This document shows positions 25,134 through 37,130 of a stretch of DNA of 64,000 bases, piece after piece (the stretch's first letter is position 1; each line of letters begins with the position of its first letter). The stretch comes from Paralichthys olivaceus (taxonomy: Eukaryota > Chordata > Actinopteri > Pleuronectiformes > Paralichthyidae), in NCBI RefSeq assembly GCF_024713975.1, contig NC_091100.1, forward strand, positions 13,608,001-13,672,000, in the 5' to 3' direction. The notes under the pieces are model-generated. The model saw nothing but the letters and a program-made list of their open reading frames with translations. It did not search any database and was not told the origin of the DNA. A program made the position numbers and the translations under genes.

Positions 25134-28100
25134 TCATTGGCCGAAGCATCCCTCCACACAAGGTCCGTCACGTGGTGAGCAGATCTCAGTTGAACACATG
25201 AAGTAGATCTGAGGGGTGAAAGAGGAGCGGGATTAAACAAAGTCTCCAGAGTGTGTGTGCAATGTAGTGTGACAAGCAGCTGCTAGCAATTGAGAATTGG
25301 CCAGAATTTGCAATTTACAAAATGGTCTCCACATCTCCTCGTCATGAATGCTGCCTTGAGATTTAGAGATTCAGTTGTAAATGCTATTATTTCCCACTGC
25401 AAGCTTATAAATGGAATATAAAAGAAATAAACAGTGTGACTCTGCACAAAGAACACATAGTTGCTTCCACAAATTTACATTTGACTAAATTGGATCAGAG
25501 GTGAAAATGTCAACTGCTATCCTACGATAAGACTTAATTAACTATCGGGGGGCAAATTAATGCACTCTCTGAGCAGACAGCGGCATACTTTACTTCTCTC
25601 TCCTTCAGCTCATACAAACTGTAAGAGAAGCATGAGCATGCTTAAAGCAACAATATGCATTGATTGTATTTCACCCTATGAGAATGAGATAAGAGTGACA
25701 CAGCTTCCCAATGTGTCTGTTAAATGTAGAGCTACAGACAGCAGCCAGTTAGCTTAGTTAAGTCTGAAAAACAGTGAAAAAGGAACAATTCTCTCTCCAC
25801 CAGCATTTCATGACCTCTTGTAATGTTGGCATTTCAGGTTTGGCTGGATTAAATGAAGATGTTTTGTTTGTTAACTCTGCACAGAGCCAGGCTAGCTCTT
25901 TCTACAGTAGACTGTTTATAAAGATGAACGACACGTCTCTAATTCCTCCCACTATCCAGAAACAGAAGCCAAAACATGGTCCATATCCCATCTACCAACA
26001 CGGAGGTGGCCGGACTCATGACCTATATTGCAGCCAGGTTGCGATCAAGGTGCGTTGGCTTCACTTTTGGGTAACAGTCATGTTTCCCATCTCTGCTCAT
26101 CCTTACCTCTTCATTCGGGTCCTTGAACTCACCATCAGGAAGGAACTGGAAGGTGCTGATAGTGAAGCGACGGGTTTGACCCCGAGGAGAAGGAGGTCGA
26201 GGAGCAGACAACACAGCCTGGTGTGGTGCTGGATCCAAGGGGTTGGGACATCTAGGGATTAACATTGGATTAAAAGGCCAACTGTCTCCCTGGTATACTT
26301 CCCTTCAATCTCCATGTTATAAATATATTCATTGCTGAGCTCAGTATTTTGATGTTTTCGACGTACCCATTGTAAAGCAGCACCCACACTGATTTTCCAG
26401 AGCGGGGGTAGGCCACACAGAAGTGCACCAGCAGCACCACACCGGGATCCGGGGCGTTCAGCAGCCGCACTTCTAGGTAGAGGGGTTTCCCCAGCAGCAT
26501 CTGCAGGGGCTGGTGATACTGAGGGTAGTAGCTGCTGTACTGAGCGTCTGGGACATGAGGAGGTGTAATGGAACGACTACAGATTATAAAAGCAACTCTC
26601 CCTCACTTAAAGATTAAGTAGAAACTCTCCTGATCAGGATGAGTTTAAATCATTCATGTTTTCATGAATCATCAGTTTCATCCTGGCAGAAGTAAACTTG
26701 TTTTGCCAGAAAAAATGTTCAGTTATGTAAAACAGCAGTTAGTGTTTAAACAAAGACCATGTACCTTTGGCAATCCTGAGCTGGACTCCATACATCTCCT
26801 GGGTCTGAACTCCAGGACCAAACGTGGGGGTTTTAACCAGGTAGCTCACAGTCAGCACAGAGCCCGGCTGAAACCGGCACTCCACTAAAAACCTGAGCAT
26901 GACACCAGAATTAAGGTAATGAAAATCTATGCATAGATTATGGCTGAAAATGAAAGAAATGCAGGGAGAGAGAAGAGGAAAGACAGAAACAATTAGGTGC
27001 TAAAATCCCACTGTAAACATTGTGATCAAATGGTACAGGTCGTACACCTCTGGATATCTACGGTATAACGTATGTTTATAAGTCTATGTCAGTTGGGCAG
27101 TCAAGGTTTAACTTTAATAAAATATAAAAATGTTATCTCTAGTCAGGTATGAAAGAGGGATGGGGAAACATATGATGGAGAACTAGGAAACTGAACAAAA
27201 GATCAGTTATTGTAGGCGTCTCTCACTAAAATAGATTTACAAAACGCTGAACCTGTTTGAAACATTGCAGTATTTCATTCAGAGTGAAACTGCTGCATCC
27301 TCTCAGCACTGTTGTACATTACGTTACTCTGAATCAGCAGCAGCATGTTCTGACCTGACAGGAGAATCTCTGGTGATGGTGCCATAGTTGACACTGATTC
27401 CCTGAACCTTGTTGACGACCTCCACCATGTAGATCACCATTTGCCCCACCACCTGTCAGGACAGCATCACACACACACAGTTAGTACATGGAATCTAATA
27501 GATACTCAATTGTCAAGAACCTGGGGTGGAATTCAGGGGCAGGGCCAGAGGGTATCTGGCCCCAGCTGAAATCATCCCTGTCCTGTCAGTATTGTTTGTG
27601 ACTATCTTGAAAACAAAATAAAAACAAATAATAAGTATGACAATTTGTAAAGCATTTTTATTTTCTGATCTTTTCACACAATGTGCTTGAACAAGGAAAA
27701 TTCAAATTTTGCTCTTTTTCTCAAAACTATAAAGCTAAAATTAAACAAGGAATGGCTTAAATGTGCACCTTACTGAATCCTGAATCATGTATGAAAGCTG
27801 AGACACATAATTTGGCCCTCTTTGTAAATTGTGGCCCATACTGGCCTTGATTTAGAAAAATCCTAGATCCGCCACTGCAAGAACATGTACATTGTAGGGA
27901 CAGAGCTCAGCATTGTGGCTCAAAGATGTGTTTTTAAAGTTTTTTTGGACAACAATAATAATAATAATAAAGATGTATATGTGACAAATTAATAAGCTAT
28001 ATCAGACTTTGTTTACACTGGCAATACTTTTAGGGTCAGCTCATTACTTGTTTTGATTGTTGACGATATAAAGAATATAGATCATTACCAGACCGGTCCT

Positions 28101-28324
28101 TATTGAAAAAGATGTCTGGGAAAGGTGTTCATTCATTAAAGCTCACCACTCTGCGCGCCCCACAGCCGTCCATTGGGATCTTGAACAAGGCATAGTCAGA
28201 AGTCACTCTCTGAGGTTTGCAGGTGGAGTTGCTGGCAGCAACAAGCAGGGCGGGGGAGAGAGGGGGCTCGGTGATAGAGGCAGGCACGGAGAAGACAAAG
28301 TGGTGGTCAATAGTGCACTCTGGA

Positions 28325-28418
<94 letters not shown>

Positions 28419-31400
28419 AAAGGTCAGATGAACAAAAGGTCAGAAATCTCAGGAGGCAATTGATAATGAGACCCAAGGTTTCTTATACCCTTTTCACATT
28501 CTGTCTCACTGCCAGCATGAATCATGCTGCGCTGGCCCTGAATATGTCTCTTCACGTATCCAGCAGCTGTAGCTCTTAAAATGTCCGTACCCAAAACAGC
28601 TCAACTGTAAGCTATGTGACGTGAAAATGCCAGTGGGGGACATAAGCTGCAGCTCACCATCCATGGGGTAGTAGCAGGCATCAGAGTGCTTGCTGAAGCA
28701 GCAGCCCATGGAGAGGCACTGTGGCTGAGACACAAACGCGGGTCCACAGGGGAGACGCTGATCGCTAGGAAGGCTGCACTCTGTGGGACGACACAACAAA
28801 TGTCAGCCATGCAGTTAAAATAACTCTGAATGGACCGGAGAAAACACCTTTTGGCAAAGTCAATAACATTACAGATGTGTAAACATAAAACCTGCCTACC
28901 TTTGCCGGAACCTGGGACGACAACTGGACAAGAAACCTGAGCCTCCCTTCTCCCATTCATCGTCATGTAGACGATAGAGATTATGTACATTTTACCCTTT
29001 CAGAGAAACATGTTTATACAAGAGTTATTGGGTAAAGCAAATGGTCAATTATACAAAAGGTCATGTGCTCAGTGTGAGATCCAAGTCAATACTTGCCTGC
29101 ACGCTCATGTGGCACAGTGACTGCAGTTGGAGACTCAAATGGATTTTGCCATCTTTGCCTTTGCTTGCAGAATACCCACAGTGCTCTGGGGCATCCTGAA
29201 GGTTCATCGGGGACCCTTTCATGTCTGAAAATAAGTACAAGTGGAAATAAACAATGCTTGTGTAATTGGGATGTTTAAAGCTTTCAGCATGATGAGGACA
29301 AGGGTTTTAGGCACATCCATACTACTACGTTTGACAAATGCGTCGCGTTTGCTACGGATACGCCTGGCATCTACACTATTCCAGAGCTGCTAAATCTGAG
29401 AATTTTGGATACGCTGCTTGTCCCGTTTAAGGTTGAAAACTCACACACTCACAACCGCTGGCTGATTGGGTCTTTCTGGTTCAAGATGCAACCTTGCTGA
29501 TTCATCAGGCTCCTATCACATGACCCCCTTCCAGAAGTAAACAACAAATTCTGCATTTTCCACTGATACATTTGCTGACATGCGAAGGAGAAGAGCTTTT
29601 ATTTGAGCAGTCTGTGATAATGTAGTGAATGTCAGTAGTCAGGTGATTTCAGGCGTGTTAGTATGGACAGGGATTAAAACTAAAATTGAGCCAAAAGCTC
29701 TGAATAGATCAATTTAGTTTGAAAAAGCCGTTTTTAAACAAAAATGTAGTTGTATTGATGTAACCCTGCTCTGCACATACATTTAAATGTACACCAGAGG
29801 AGCCTCCCTGAAATCAGTTGGAATTCATGCAGAGCTGACGGCAACCATATGCAACACACACATACACACCTTTAAGAAGGATTCCAGAGATGGGACCCGA
29901 CGGGAGCTTCACATTCATGTGATGGGGGGAGCAGCTTACTTTCGGCTTCTGGACTGGAGAGGGGGTGGTGCTGGGTGCGATAGTGGACACAGGTGAGGTA
30001 ACTGGTGCATGGGTGACAGGGGTACTTTCATATGGGCACTGTGGCTCCAGAGTTTGATACTGTGCCATGGAAAGATCCCAAAACCTCAGAGGTAAGGAAA
30101 TGGTTGTGGGAGTCTGAAGAGAGACAGATCAATAAGGTCAGTATGAACAACCAACTACACATGGTTTCTAGCTCCTGTATTTTTAGCTGCAAAATGAAAA
30201 TATGATTTACCGATGCATGCAGAGGAAATGCTTCATACACGACTGTTGTAAATCGTAGGTGTAGTGACAACTCAAGCGATAAGAAAAACGCATCAGCATT
30301 AGCAATCAATGATAATTTTGCATTTTGTGGCGTCACTGGTAAGCTGCATTATGTGAGTTTTTGTATTTTCTCCAACCATGTATATACAGTATTGTACACC
30401 ACAAAATTATTTCTATTTTTTTCCCCAGTGGGAAAAATCTAATTCCATAGATCATTGACTCTCTCAGCCCTGCCCGACTGCGCTCTCTGTCTCCCTCACA
30501 CACAAACACACTGACAACAGACACATCTGTGAACTCAGACCAGTTTAAAATCACATCATTTGAGCCACAAGCAGAAACGTTGTACGTGATTATTAGCATA
30601 TAGAGAACGGAAGATTCCATCACAAGTGATCACAGGAGACACATTCAGGGTGAATTTAGTTGACAGGTGAGCACAGATGAACCTATAGAGACAAAGTGAC
30701 CACAGGTCGGATTTTAACCGATGGCTGAATAGAGCAATAAAGAACCCTCTTAAGCAACAGGAAAAATAAATCTGACCTCCACAGAGTCCTGATCACAGCA
30801 TCATGGAGTCAGTCTGAGATCATGAATCTGAGAAAGACTAAATTCACAGAGGAGCTGTGTTGAGGTCTCTCCAAGATGCTGGAAACAACTTACTGTACCT
30901 GCCAAGTACCATAAAAACTGCACAAGTATGCATTTAAGAATTACTGCTGTTTAAAGACCAAGGGTTTTCACATCATGTATTGTTTGACCACATTTGTTTT
31001 CAGTTGCAAAAGTATCCTCACTTTACTTTAACTGCCTAAAACTTCTGCACAGGATTGTATATAATATAATATCATCTGAAACAACCACCACAACAGCTAC
31101 TGTGGATCCAAATGAAAAAAGGAAACATACAAACTTTCTTTACAATAAAAAGTCATGAAATTCCACATGGTATATGGATGTACTATCGCTTACATGAGTC
31201 AAAACCAAAGATTTGTTACTTACTAAAAAGGCTCTCATGCTGCCATTTGAAAAAGACTTATGGTAGAAAGGACCAAAAAAGATTTTTCCATCCCATCACT
31301 ACCACTCAAAGAAACCCCATCTTTTCTCATTTCTTTAAAAAAACAGATGTGTGTGAAAGTCAAGCAGTCATACAAGTGTGATACATTCAGAGGCAGTGAC

Positions 31401-34400
31401 GAAGCATCATGGAGGCTCTCACCCATGACAGGCTGTGGCAGGCAGGCAGAGGAGAGTGAAGGATTACACCAGAGCCCTCCGCCATCTGCAGCATGTACCC
31501 GCACAGTGGTGACACAGTGGAGAGAGGCAGCCACGTCTTCCTTTGGTCTGATGGAAGAAACAATGATTGTTGGATCTTTGATATTAAAGTTAATATACAT
31601 ATGTTGTGATATGGGGCAGTTTATTTTTCAATATTTTCATTGATTTCTCAGAAAATAATTCAGGCATGTTTAAGGGATTGATATTTATGAGTGTGTGTAA
31701 TATGGTGCAGATCCAAATGAAAATCTGTATCTAGAGAATTTAAATGTGGTTTCATAAGGAGGCTGTTGGGCTTTGGCTAAGGTACTCACTCTGAGTGCAT
31801 TTAGTTTTTGACTGAGAGCCATTCCATGATTGAAAACAGAATATGGGAGGCACTAGTTTCCCTTAAATGAAACAATATAATAGTCAATTATTGTTTTTGT
31901 CCTTTTCCAAGTAAAAGAGCTGAATGATCACTGGTTCTAGCTTCTCCAATGTCAGGATTGCTGCTTTACTTGCATGACTTGAATGTATTAAGATTTTGGA
32001 CAGACCGTCAAATAAAATAAGGAATTCTAAGACGCCACCTTAAGCTCTGGGAAATTATAATAAGACAAGATATGGTAAAATAAACCTTAATCCCACCTTG
32101 GGGGAAATGTGCCATGTTACAGCAGCACAAGGGGAAAGTCAAATACACACCAAGTAAAAGAAATAAATGAATAATAAAATCTGCAGACTGATCGTTCATG
32201 AAATGAGTCACTAAGCAGCTGGGTGTTGAGAGTAGAAACTGTTTGTATGGACAACAGACAACAACAAATAAAAATTCCCCTTTTTTCTAAAAAAACAATC
32301 CAAACTACAGAAAGGTCTCTTTGATCCAAACAAACACTGACCTTGGACCTGGATGGAGTCTGGGTGAGCAAAAGGCAGGAAGACAACCATCCTCCCCATC
32401 TCACACTGGAGATGAGGCATCTGTGTAGCGGGCTGCGTTGTGGTGGACGCCATCGTACTTGTGGTTGTGGGAGTCAGAGTTGTAGCAGTAGTTGTGGTGG
32501 TGGTGGTGGTGGTGGTGGAGGGAGGCTTTGTTGTGGTAGTAGGTGTTTGAATATCTGGATACTGGGGCAGAAAGGGGTAAGGTGGATGGTATAGCGGTGG
32601 GTAGAAGGGATAATAATAGGGATAATATTGGTAAGAAAAGGGCATTTGCGGCTGTGGATCTACAGGATGTTTCGGTGGAGAGGTGGGAGGAAGAGGAGGA
32701 GATGAAGTGAACGGGAGAGTAGCCGGTGCTTGAGTAACAGGTGCTGCAGTAGGTGTAGGATAGTAAGGTATCTGAAGGTAATAGTGCGGGTAGTAAGGAT
32801 TTGCTGGAGGTCCGGTTGGCTGGGTACCTGGAGGAACAGTGGTAGTGGTAGTCATAGTTTCTGTAGCTGCAGAGGTTGGAGCTGGTTTCACTGCATTGTA
32901 GTAGAATGGCATGTGGGGGTAATACAGACCAGATGAATACTGAGAAGGGCTGAGGGGCAATGCAGGAACTTGGTGGGATTGGCTCTCCTCCTCTGGGCTA
33001 AGAGTTGGAGCATATGTAGCTTGAACCACCACAGGAGGCTGATATGGAGGGGAAGGGGGCTTTCCAGGAGAGTCAGGCAACTTGACAGGCCCTGTGGGGT
33101 ACAGGGTCTGGGGCTGCTGGAGCTGTGGCTGAGGCGCAGGAGGGCTACTTGGAGTGGGCTTGGGGGGCTGGGCAGGTTGTGGGCCAGGAGGGTAGACCTG
33201 GGGCAACTGGGCGTAGTGGAGACCAGGGAATGGGTAGTAGTGGTAGTGTGGAAGTTGAGGGATCTGCTCCTCAGTTGGAGGTTGAGGAGGGGGTGGAGGA
33301 TGGGTGGTGGGTGCAGGGCTCACAGGATCTGGGATGTAGTGAAACTGAGGATTGACTGGACAGGAGAGGATGTATTCCTGATCATTAAATACAAGCTGAA
33401 GACTCAGTCCCTCCTGTGAGAAAAGCAGAAAAACAAGATCGGATCAAACACACTAAGCTGCTTTTGACATCCACTGAAATATGAACAGTCTCCAAACATT
33501 CTGCTGAGTTTTCCTTTAAGCTTCCTAGTCAAGTGTCCAGGCAACACCTGAATTATCCCTAACATGCAACAGATGCAAAAGTTAAAAGAATACTTTTAGC
33601 TTTTGGTGATAAGGACCAATGCTGGTGTTGATGTGCTGTAAACAGAAACACAAGGTTTCCACAGCAGAAAGTATACGCCATGTTTATGCTCTAATCTGAC
33701 ACCATCCCTCACCTGAACGCTTCAAATATTGTTCTCAGAAAATCTCCTGCTGCGTTCACCTTATATGAAAGGCTGGAAAATGTACGCACCTGATTGTCTG
33801 GACATTTCCCAGAGGTGATGTTTGAAAACGGCTTTCGACAACTTACCCCACTTGTGATACAAGATGCTCTGTAAGAGATGAAGAAGGTGAGCTCGTCAGG
33901 TCTGGAGTGGACAAGATACGCACACTCCTCAGATACAAATGGGCCCAAGCCTCCATTCACTGTAAAGCAGATGATTGTATTGAACTTTTTTTGGTGGTCT
34001 TAATGCAGTCACATTTAAATACATTAGAATTGTTACGATCAAAACATTTATTTTTCTAAACACTTCAACATTAAATCCACATGAAGTTCGACCCACCTTT
34101 GACTCCCAGCATTGGTATCTCCTGCTCCTGCCCATGTTTCTGCACCGCCATGCCGTACAGGGAGCAGAAGACTGATGGGAGGGAGGAAGAAGGGGCAGGA
34201 GTGGACAGCTGCACTGGGCAGGAGAGCTTCAGAGGAGTGCCCCACCACAACATGGGCAACACATAACTGTCATTCTGACAACGAGCACAACAAGAGGTTA
34301 GGATGATCACTGTTTGGGAAAATCTTACGATTGGAATACAATGCGGGTGCTGCTGGTACCTCCTGTGTAATGTAACACGCATCGTAAGGCACCATCATCT

Positions 34401-36100
34401 CCAGGTCACTCCATGACGTCCTCACTGAGTAGCCACAGTATGGAGGCAGCTGGAACAGAGAGATGGGAGACGCTGCCTCTGTAACAAAAGAAACATTCAT
34501 CAAGTGAATTTAAAGCTGAAACAAAAGGATGACTAATCAATTGACCAAAAAAAAGTAATAGATAGATTACTTGCTCATTATCATGGTTAAAAAGAAAACT
34601 CAGTGGTGAGGTTAATTAAGAGAGGTTGTGTTTTCATCAGCATGTGTCTATTAGGTGAAAGGGAACTATTTGCTGAAATTTAATGCAGAATAATCCTCAT
34701 GATGTTTTCACTAGTTTTCTTTGCCCCAGAAAAGGCCCTTTATATTTAAATACCTAAATATTAAATTATTATAGGGTGCAAACAAGCTAATGAGTGTAAA
34801 ACATCCAGAATATACATTAAATCCAACGTCTCTGTATTTCCTTCATATTTTTATGCAAGAAACACAAGGATCTTTGTCAAGAACGTGTTCCATTTGCTTA
34901 TTACATCTAGGTCTTTTAACCTATAAACACCAGTCCAAATGCCTCTGTAATATAGTATTATATCATCTTACCTCTGTCCACTAGCAGGTGTGTCAGTCCT
35001 TGTCCTGAAGCAGTGAAGGTCATGACATTCTCATCACACTGCACGAAAGGCCTCATCGCCTGCCACTCAGAGAAATGCGGACTGGAGTCAAACGATGGAC
35101 CCAAAACTTTCCCCTGGACTCCATGGAAACCTATAGGATAGAAAACCACATGTAAAATAATAGTGACTATTGGGCTTCTGCTACTCCTGCATAGTATACT
35201 CCACCAATACCACCCATTAAACGAATAGTACAACCTAAAATGAAAATTCACTCCCATCCATTTACTCACCACTATGTCGATGGAAGGGTGGGTGAAGTGT
35301 TTGGGTCCTCAAAACACATTTGGAGTTTCAGGGGTAAACAGTGTTGCAGCCAAACCAATACAACTGAAGTTACTGGTGACCACTTCTTCAAACGTTTTTG
35401 GCCTCAATGTCCTCTGTGATGCACACACAAACGCAAGTCCAGAGGATGATATCAGAAGACCTTTAGGCTAAAAACATGGTGTAAATGGCGCCGTTTCGAG
35501 TCTGTATTACAGTTGCTTCAATTGTATTGGATTTTGCTGCAACACTGTTTTGAACACTTGAACCCACCCCTTCATAGTGATAAGTAGAATTTTCATTTTG
35601 GGGTGAGCTATCCTTTTAACGCCACTAACTCATCTACACCTGTAAATAAACCTTTCAAATAAGGCGCAGTTAAAGCAGCTCTAACCTGTAGAATCCGCCT
35701 GATATCCGTCTTCATGGTCCAAAGCTGAGGCCTTCACTCCTGTGCTGATATTTCCAGCAGTCCAGGACAAGTTATTGGATGCTACGTTTCTTCCACTTTC
35801 ATCAGCTTTCTGTAAAATGAAAGGTGGGAGTGTCTCCCCGGGAAAGGCAGCAGATTCAGACCGATGCCCCTGCAGACCCGACCGGTTGGTTTTGCGCAGA
35901 TTTGCGCTGTGGTCGGTCTTTCCTCCCCAGCGCCACGCTCCATGGATCTGTCCCCACCTGCCACCTGCTGACTCCCGGTGAGCAGGCAGACCATCCCGCT
36001 GCTGCCCGAAACTCACCGAGTGACAGAGCTGCAGCGTGTAAAGGAGAAGTGTTAGCACGAATAAAACCAGAGTGGTTTCTCTTTTCTGTTTGGAAAGCAT
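25134..36100 (-). CDS. Zona pellucida egg-coat glycoprotein, ZP1/ZP4 (ZPB)-like, 17 exons, 1090 aa
   Basis: Structural protein of the egg envelope. Exons on the minus strand: 36100-36017, 35809-35686, 35130-34972, 34478-34360, 34274-34097, 33959-33847, 33413-32342, 31547-31423, 30113-29870, 29224-29093, 28780-28658, 28319-28147, 27452-27355, 26892-26765, 26547-26367, 26251-26107, 25208-25134; all phases agree. Residues 1-28 are a signal peptide (KQKR, then LVLFVLTLLLYTL). Two Cys-rich ZP-N-like modules lie at about 70-180 and 200-280. A Pro/Tyr/Thr-rich linker (about 280-595) follows, then two more ZP-N-like pieces (about 598-685 and 710-783). A trefoil domain is at 784-822 with the MGCCF core. 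The ZP module (825-1088) includes TRRFTISTFQFL and ends IYFMCSTEICS…CVEGCFGQ. Trefoil plus ZP points to ZP1/ZP4. There is no clear furin site or C-terminal TM helix. An upstream in-frame ATG at 36133 would add 11 basic residues. Confidence 0.9.
28327..28416 (+). repeat. (AC)45 microsatellite abutting the ZP exon 12 acceptor
   Basis: In the minus-strand transcript it is (GU)45, ending 7 nt before the exon 12 acceptor ag. Confidence 0.95.
29312..29765. mobile_element. MITE-like element, family member 1 (ZP intron 9)
   Basis: Degenerate terminal inverted repeats (catccatactactacg… versus the reverse complement of …gtagttgtattgatg). It shares a core (ggattaaaact…gagcc…aaagctct) with the copy at 15460-15945. 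Confidence 0.55.
31618..31790 (+). repeat. Interspersed repeat family A, copy 3 (truncated)
   Basis: The 3' half only: cagaaaataattcaggcatg, gatatttatgagtgtgtgta, catttaaattc-type sequence and ataaggaggctgttgggctt. It lies in ZP intron 7. Confidence 0.65.
35217..35619. mobile_element. TTAA-flanked MITE in ZP intron 2 (403 bp)
   Basis: Both ends start TTAAA and share AAAATGAAAATTC plus a later GGGTGGGT block when one end is read as reverse complement. The ends are less perfect than those of the copy at 19245. It fills most of the ZP intron between exons 3 and 2. Confidence 0.75.
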
Positions 36101-36133
36101 GCTTTGGTTTTTTTGGTGTTTTCTTTTGCTCAC

Positions 36134-36180
36134 ACGCGCACAGAGACGTCACCTGCACGCGAGGGTGCACAATTAATAGC
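36134..36180 (-). promoter_or_regulatory. Possible core promoter of the ZP gene
   Basis: Just upstream of the most distal in-frame ATG (36133) there is a TATTAA-like element (36171-36180, read on the minus strand as GCTATTAATT) and an E-box CACCTG/CAGGTG at 36150-36155. Oocyte ZP genes are known to be driven by FIGLA through E-boxes. Use of this one is inference, and its spacing relative to the TATA-like element is not typical. Confidence 0.3.
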
Positions 36181-36394
36181 CATCAGGAGCGGGACCAATC
36201 AGAGAGCTGCAACTGCACAGGCGATTAAAGCTGAAGGAGAGATGCAATGAGATGAACACAGATTGTTACAGACATCGTCTGGTGACTCAATTTACTTTGC
36301 ACAAGTCATTTTCAGTCATCATCTGTGTGGCTGTTAATAATTTTAACTGCACACAAGCAGAGTGTAAAACACCCTTTTACGTAATGTTTATGAG

Positions 36395-36545
36395 AGTGAA
36401 AAAAAATTCCTGGATCTGCCCCTTGATCTGGATCCACCCCAAAATGTAATGATTTCTTCCTTGAGTCATTCCCCACCCCTCCACAAAATGTCATGTAAAT
36501 GCCTTGAGTAGTTTTTGTGTAATCCTGCTAAATAACAAACTAAAT
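36395..36545 (-). repeat. Interspersed repeat family A, copy 4 (fragment)
   Basis: Reverse-oriented fragment: cctggatctgccccttgatc, aagtcattcc-type sequence and ccttgagtagtttttgtgta, ending in ctaaataacaaac. Confidence 0.55.
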
Positions 36546-37124
36546 AACAAACGCACATGAAAAGTCATGAGTTGCAGCCCTCGCTGTATATAGTGGCATG
36601 ATGAGTCATTTGAAGATCCTATTCATTTATGATTGTATTCATATTCCTTAAATCTCACATACTTGACCTCATGCAGAACTTGAGCCTTGGGATGCTCCAG
36701 TGTATTGTTAAAAACATAACGTCTTCAGACATGTCTAACTCACAGTAATACTGTTTTTGTTTTTGTTTGTCTGCTGATAAAGAGAGGAGAGACTCCTGAT
36801 TGTCAGCTGGTACTGGGGCTGAATGGTTGGTTTTGTGTGAGGAGGAGGCGACTGCTTTATTTTGATCTTAAGTCATAGGTCAGTGGTTTTACATATCCAG
36901 TTGCAGATGTTTTCCAATTGTGCTTTTTGAGCATTTCAAACAGAGAGTGAATAATTTTGAGGTTTGCTGAAGAAGTAAAGAAAAACTTATCACATACTAG
37001 AAATATAATTTTTCTGTTTTCTGCAGATTTAGCCTTAGAAATTGGCCAAAAGTGGCAGTCCCAGACCAAAATGTTTAGATGAGGTGAAGATTAAAAGGTA
37101 AAGGGACAGTGTTGAGGTTCATGA

Positions 37125-37130
37125 TTTATT
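37125..37130 (-). terminator. Isolated minus-strand polyadenylation hexamer
   Basis: AATAAA on the minus strand at the end of a moderately GC-rich stretch (37130-37410). It could mark the end of an unrecognised transcript including the orphan exon at 38757, but no coding frame supports this. Confidence 0.15.

Noticed and set aside
25774..26262. 162-residue plus-strand frame opposite ZP exon 16
   Set aside because: It overlaps the antisense of a confirmed ZP exon and a repeat fragment; a shadow frame.
29085..29100. Noncanonical GC-AG donor (CAG|GCAAGT) at the end of ZP exon 10
   Set aside because: Using it breaks the frame into the trefoil exon. The GT two bases further (GCAA|GTATTG) gives phase 1 and the correct CSLPSDQRLPCG frame.
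32211..32341. Continuation of the long ZP linker frame past 32342
   Set aside because: A donor (CAAG|GTCAGTG) ends the exon. The next ZP-N half at 31547-31423 follows in correct phase, so the frame beyond the donor is intronic.
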